This document shows positions 60,906 through 64,000 of a DNA stretch of 64,000 nt, piece after piece; within the stretch, counting starts at the first letter, position 1; every line of letters begins with the position of its first letter. The position numbers and the translations under genes were made by a program. Source of the stretch: Betaproteobacteria bacterium (GTDB taxonomy: Bacteria > Pseudomonadota > Gammaproteobacteria > Burkholderiales > SG8-41); the NCBI GenBank assembly GCA_029863175.1, contig JAOTVX010000011.1:16804-80803 (forward strand). The letters run 5' to 3'. The notes beneath the pieces are model-generated. The model was not told where the DNA came from. It made no database searches and was given only the letters and a program-made list of their open reading frames with translations.

Positions 60906-62713
60906 TTCGCAAGATCGGATTTCACGGTGTCCGTCCCAGGCATGTCGCCGCGCGCGAGCCACGAATCGAGTTCCTGTAACCAGTCCTCGTCCTCAGGGCG
61001 TGCCTGCGCGATTTTGAGCTTCGGATGCGGCGTAGGCAGCGTGTTCTCGTCGGCGGCGAGCGGCTCCTCGTAGAGCTTCTCGCCCGGCCTCAATCCCGTA
61101 TAAGCGATCTTGATGTCTTCTTCGGTGTAACCTGAAAGCTTGATCAGGTCGCGGGCCAGATCGGCAATCTTCACCGGCTCACCCATATCGAGCACGAAGA
61201 TCTCGCCGCCTTTTCCCATCAGCCCGGCCTGCAGCACGAGCTGAACCGCCTCCGGTATCGACATGAAATAGCGCGTGACTTCCGGGTGCGTGACCGTGAT
61301 CGGTCCGCCGCCGGCAATCTGCTCGCGGAATTTCGGGATTACGCTGCCCGTCGAGCCCAGCACATTGCCGAAGCGCACCACCACGAAACGCGTCGAGGCT
61401 TCTCCGCCACGGGCAGGAAGAGCATGCTGCAGGGCCTGGCATACTAGCTCCGCAAGGCGCTTGCTAGCGCCCATCACGCTGGTGGGATTCACGGCCTTGT
61501 CAGTGGAGATGAACACGAACTTCTCCACGCCGTGAGCGATCGCGGCACGCGCCACCACCTCGGTGCCGGTCACATTGTTGAGCACCGCCTCCCAGGCGTT
61601 GTCGCTTTCCATCAGCGGCACGTGCTTGTACGCCGCGGCATGGAAAATAACCGCCGGCCGAAATTGCTGGATTACCTGTGCGACACGCGCTGCGTCTTTT
61701 ACATCACCGATGGTGCAGGCGAGCGGCAGGTTCGGGTAGCGCGTTCCGAATTCCTGCTCTATGGTATAGAGCGCGAATTCGTTCAACTCGAAGAGCACGA
61801 GCTGGCTCGGCTCGAAGCGCGCGATCTGGCGGCAAAGCTCCGCACCGATCGAGCCGCCCGCGCCGGTGACCAGAACAGGCCGACTATGCAGCCATTCGCG
61901 CATTCGGCCGGCGTCGAGCGACACCGGGTCGCGGCCGAGAAGGTCGTCGAGCTCGACGTGGCGCAGCTGGGAGATCGTAACGCGGCCGCTGACGAGATCG
62001 TCGTAGGAGGGCACGGTGAGAACCTGTAGCCCGGCACGTGTGCAGATCTCGAGCGCCTGGCGGCGCGCACCGTGGGAAGCCTCGGGCATGGCAATGATCC
62101 CGTGCAGGACGCTCATCTTTTCGCGCCACGTCGCCACGTCATCGAGTCGTCCGAGAACGTTGATGCCGTGGAGTTGGCGCCCAACCAGCGTTGCATCTTC
62201 GGCGAAGATTCCCGCAACACGCCATTGCGAACTGCGCGCGAGATCCTTGATCAGGTTGACCGCTGCGTCGGCGGAACCGAGCACAAATACGGGTTCCCGC
62301 TGTACCGATATGACGCTCGAAAGCGAGCGTTCCTTCCACGCCCGGTAGGCGATTCGGCTGCCGCCCATGATCATGGCCAGAAAGACCGGGGTCATGATCA
62401 GCACCGATCTTGGCACCACAATCTGCATCATGAAGAGCAGCGTGGGAACGGCGATCGCGGCGACGCCCACCGCCAGCAGAATGCGCCGCAGATCCGGCAG
62501 ACTCGCGAAGCGCCAGATGCCCCGGTACAGCCCGAAAACCCAGAACGCAACCACGTGAAGAGGGAGCACCCACACCAGCGACTCGAGCATGATCTCGGCG
62601 TAATACTTCGGGATTTCGAGATTGAAGCGCAGCCAGAACGCGAACATCCACGCGAGCGCGCAGGCCGCCACGTCGTGGGCAAAGGCGAAGGCCACTCTCG
62701 AGTTCGGTTTCAT
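60878..62713 (-). CDS. CapD/WbpM-family nucleotide-sugar 4,6-dehydratase, membrane-bound
   Basis: From the ATG at 62713 (overlapping the previous stop as ATGA) the 611-residue protein has four N-terminal membrane segments, then a CoA-binding-like region (VFVLGSADAAVNLIKDLARS). The C-terminal SDR domain carries VTGAGGSIGAELCRQIARFE, FHAAAYKHVPLMESD and STDKAVNPTSVMGASKRLAE. The catalytic Met-x3-Lys (MGASK) in place of Tyr-x3-Lys is the WbpM/PglF pattern; these enzymes turn UDP-GlcNAc into UDP-4-keto-6-deoxy sugars. It forms an operon with the WecA-like gene. Upstream extension to 63307 is out-of-frame overlap with that gene. Confidence 0.92.
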   Translation of the reverse strand: MKPNSRVAFAFAHDVAACALAWMFAFWLRFNLEIPKYYAEIMLESLVWVLPLHVVAFWVFGLYRGIWRFASLPDLRRILLAVGVAAIAVPTLLFMMQIVVPRSVLIMTPVFLAMIMGGSRIAYRAWKERSLSSVISVQREPVFVLGSADAAVNLIKDLARSSQWRVAGIFAEDATLVGRQLHGINVLGRLDDVATWREKMSVLHGIIAMPEASHGARRQALEICTRAGLQVLTVPSYDDLVSGRVTISQLRHVELDDLLGRDPVSLDAGRMREWLHSRPVLVTGAGGSIGAELCRQIARFEPSQLVLFELNEFALYTIEQEFGTRYPNLPLACTIGDVKDAARVAQVIQQFRPAVIFHAAAYKHVPLMESDNAWEAVLNNVTGTEVVARAAIAHGVEKFVFISTDKAVNPTSVMGASKRLAELVCQALQHALPARGGEASTRFVVVRFGNVLGSTGSVIPKFREQIAGGGPITVTHPEVTRYFMSIPEAVQLVLQAGLMGKGGEIFVLDMGEPVKIADLARDLIKLSGYTEEDIKIAYTGLRPGEKLYEEPLAADENTLPTPHPKLKIAQARPEDEDWLQELDSWLARGDMPGTDTVKSDLAKWVPEYSGR

Positions 62714-63696
62714 CGCTGGCCGCCCATGAAGCCGCGCCAGAGGCGCTCCACTGCAATGATCAGCCCGGTGTACGCAATCGCGGCCCCGGTCAGGCCCAGC
62801 CACTGCAACGGCGCCGGTGCAGCCAGTGCGGCCAGTGCAAGGACCCCGCAGGCGAGCATCAGCGCGTACTCGGCAACCGCGGTCGTGCGATGGCCCCAGC
62901 CGAGCTGGACCAGCCGCTGATAGTAGTGATCGCGATGGGCTTCCCGCCACTTCTCGCGGCGGCAGACCCGCCGTACCAGCGTGACGCTTGCGTCTACGAC
63001 GAAGGGCGAGAACACAAGGATCGGAAACCACCACGCCCAGTCGCGTTGAACCCAGCCGATCAGTCCCAGCGCACCGGCGAGGAAACCGAGCGGCACGGAG
63101 CCCACGTCGCCCATGAACACCCGGGCCGGAGGGAAATTGAAGACCAGAAACGCAGTGGCGGCGGCAGCGATGCTGAAGTTGACGAGCGCGAACTCGGTGC
63201 TGCCCGCGAGCCATGCGGCGATCCCGTAGACGAAAAATCCAAAGAGCGTCATGCCGCCTGCCAACCCGTCGGAGCCGTCCATGAAGTTGTAAACGTTCGC
63301 CAACCACGCGATGGCGACGGCAGTGACGAGCGCTGCGAGCGCCCCATAACCATCGAGCAGCATGCTCGCCGAAAAGAGGCCGGCGGCGATCAGATGTACG
63401 GTCAGGCGAGCGGGGGCCGGGACGCCCCTAATGTCATCCAGCAGCGACACGGCATAGAGCAGTCCCAGGGCCACCGCCAGCGCGAGTGGAAGATTGGGCG
63501 CAATCATCCCCAGGGCGAGCAGGATGCCGGCATGCAGCCCGATACCGCCGGTGCGCGGCACCGGCGTTTCATGCAAGGAGCGCGGATTCGGACGATCGAG
63601 CGCGAGAGTGGAAAACCGGCTCCTAAGGAGCCACCAGATGGCGAGCAGGGCGGCGGCGAAGGCCGTCAGCGGAGCCCAGAACGCGGGTGTGAACAA
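62710..63696 (-). CDS. MraY/WecA/WbpL family polyprenyl-phosphate sugar-1-phosphate transferase
   Basis: The 328-residue membrane protein has about ten segments and starts glycan assembly by moving a GlcNAc- or 6-deoxy-HexNAc-1-phosphate onto undecaprenyl phosphate. Blocks are PRSLHETPVPRTGGIGLHAG, VSLLDDIRGVPA with the Asp-Asp Mg site, NFMDGSDGLAGGMTLFGFFV and RVFMGDVGSVPLGFLAGALG. HRDHYYQRLVQLGWGHRTT is the WecA-type C-terminal loop with His residues. Coupled to the dehydratase gene, which suggests a WbpL-like role with its product. Confidence 0.93.
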   Translation of the reverse strand: MFTPAFWAPLTAFAAALLAIWWLLRSRFSTLALDRPNPRSLHETPVPRTGGIGLHAGILLALGMIAPNLPLALAVALGLLYAVSLLDDIRGVPAPARLTVHLIAAGLFSASMLLDGYGALAALVTAVAIAWLANVYNFMDGSDGLAGGMTLFGFFVYGIAAWLAGSTEFALVNFSIAAAATAFLVFNFPPARVFMGDVGSVPLGFLAGALGLIGWVQRDWAWWFPILVFSPFVVDASVTLVRRVCRREKWREAHRDHYYQRLVQLGWGHRTTAVAEYALMLACGVLALAALAAPAPLQWLGLTGAAIAYTGLIIAVERLWRGFMGGQR

Positions 63697-63699
63697 GCG

Positions 63700-63868
63700 T
63701 CACCGCTCCGAATATCCGGTCACGTGAAAGCCTTCCTTCTCGGCGGCAATGACGAGCCGCGCGTCGAGGCACACAAGCTCCATGGCCAAAGGCTGTTGCC
63801 CGCTGAGAACAGCTGCCGCGAGCTGGAGGGCGTCGGTGGCGTGCAACGCGTATCCCGGTCCTGAGATC
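63700..63868 (-). pseudogene. truncated PIN-domain protein (3' fragment)
   Basis: On the minus strand a frame ending with TGA at 63700-63702 reads ALHATDALQLAAAVLSGQQP and LVCLDARLVIAAEKEGFHV. This is the C-terminal third of a PIN-domain RNase (VapC type), with the conserved ATDALQLAAA and D-A-R-L blocks. No N-terminus with the catalytic Asp is present: upstream DNA belongs to the next PIN gene in another frame. It looks like debris of a toxin-antitoxin locus. Confidence 0.6.
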
Positions 63869-63871
63869 CCG

Positions 63872-64000
63872 TCAAGGCCTCCAGAGCCGGACTGCGCGCG
63901 AGCTGCGAATCGCCTTATCGTGCGTCGCGAGGGGTAGCGCGCGTGCTCTGGCGGTGGCGACGATCATGCGGTCTGCCGGATCACCGTGAAAGGATTCCGG
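63872..64000 (-). CDS. PIN-domain (VapC-like) toxin, 5' end beyond the window
   Basis: The last 42 residues of a minus-strand protein are visible: ESFHGDPADRMIVATARARA, then LPLATHDKAIRSS and the stop TGA at 63872-63874. HGDPADRMIVATA is the conserved C-terminal acidic block of VapC PIN RNases; LATHDKAI is the block that follows. The antitoxin and the N-terminus lie beyond the right edge. Confidence 0.75.
   Translation of the reverse strand, partial: PESFHGDPADRMIVATARARALPLATHDKAIRSSRAVRLWRP

Noticed and set aside
62714..63307. N-terminal extension of the CapD-like dehydratase
   Set aside because: These codons are out-of-frame overlap with the WecA-like gene; the ATG at 62713 in an ATGA overlap gives the normal family N-terminus.

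Overview
The window is high-GC DNA from a Gram-negative proteobacterium, most likely an uncultivated or little-studied betaproteobacterium. Pointers are an msbA/LPS locus, a zapA-6S RNA-EVE-domain block, an E. coli-type gshA, a B12-riboswitch-controlled btuB-like receptor, and many CaiB-type CoA-transferase, amidohydrolase and peptide-ABC genes. The placement is inference from gene content, not from a phylogenetic marker. No rRNA, tRNA, prophage, intact IS element or CRISPR array was seen.

Layout. 1-16 kb is housekeeping and orphan genes: a partial gene at the left edge, a GIY-YIG-like protein, an amidase lipoprotein, an HdrC/HdrB-like Fe-S pair, an AI-2E-type exporter, a membrane-anchored TAXI protein, FKBP, gshA, an M24-peptidase remnant, the ABC-F gene yheS, a BON lipoprotein, an ExbB/ExbD-like membrane trio, and DUF3750 and TerB-like proteins. 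16-25 kb is a peptide-type ABC importer: separate D and F ATPases, binding protein, two permeases, then a fused D-F ATPase, facing an enolase-superfamily enzyme. 25-30 kb holds azlCD, a crotonase, a CaiB-type CoA-transferase and a TauE/SafE permease. 30-40 kb holds a decayed amidohydrolase, a GntR regulator and a full coenzyme F420 set (LLM oxidoreductase, fbiC, F420:NADP reductase, cofE, cofD, cofC), then an isochorismatase-fold protein and an intact amidohydrolase related to the decayed one. 40-42 kb is EVE, 6S RNA, zapA and a TIGR02449 gene. 42-44.6 kb is the cobalamin riboswitch and TonB-dependent receptor. 44.7-63.7 kb is an LPS/envelope-glycan locus: msbA, ArnC-, ArnE- and ArnT-like genes, wecE and wecD homologues, an MBOAT/SGNH acylation pair, glycosyltransferases, O-antigen ligase, a CapD-like dehydratase and a WecA-like initiating transferase. 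PIN-domain toxin debris lies at the right edge.

The F420 block covers all steps from the deazaflavin chromophore (fbiC) through the GTP-activated side-chain precursor (cofC), its transfer (cofD) and glutamylation (cofE), plus two likely users. The glycan locus contains the last two steps to dTDP-Fuc4NAc (wecE, wecD) beside a polyprenyl-phosphate sugar transferase, a small flippase-like protein and a lipid-to-LPS transferase, so it may decorate LPS by an Arn-like logic with a different sugar.

The most unusual feature is non-coding. Nearly every spacer carries arrays of short words (7 to 13 bases: GTGACGG/TCACCCG, ATCACCAGT, GTGAACG, GAATCGT, TAGGAAA, GGTAATG), often followed by the complementary word so that a large hairpin can form. 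They sit directly at gene ends and repeatedly supply the stop codon and last few codons. A second family, a roughly 130-150-base inverted element (CCACGGAA...TTCCGTGG), occurs four times, and a palindromic TGTCGGAC element occurs at two or more places.
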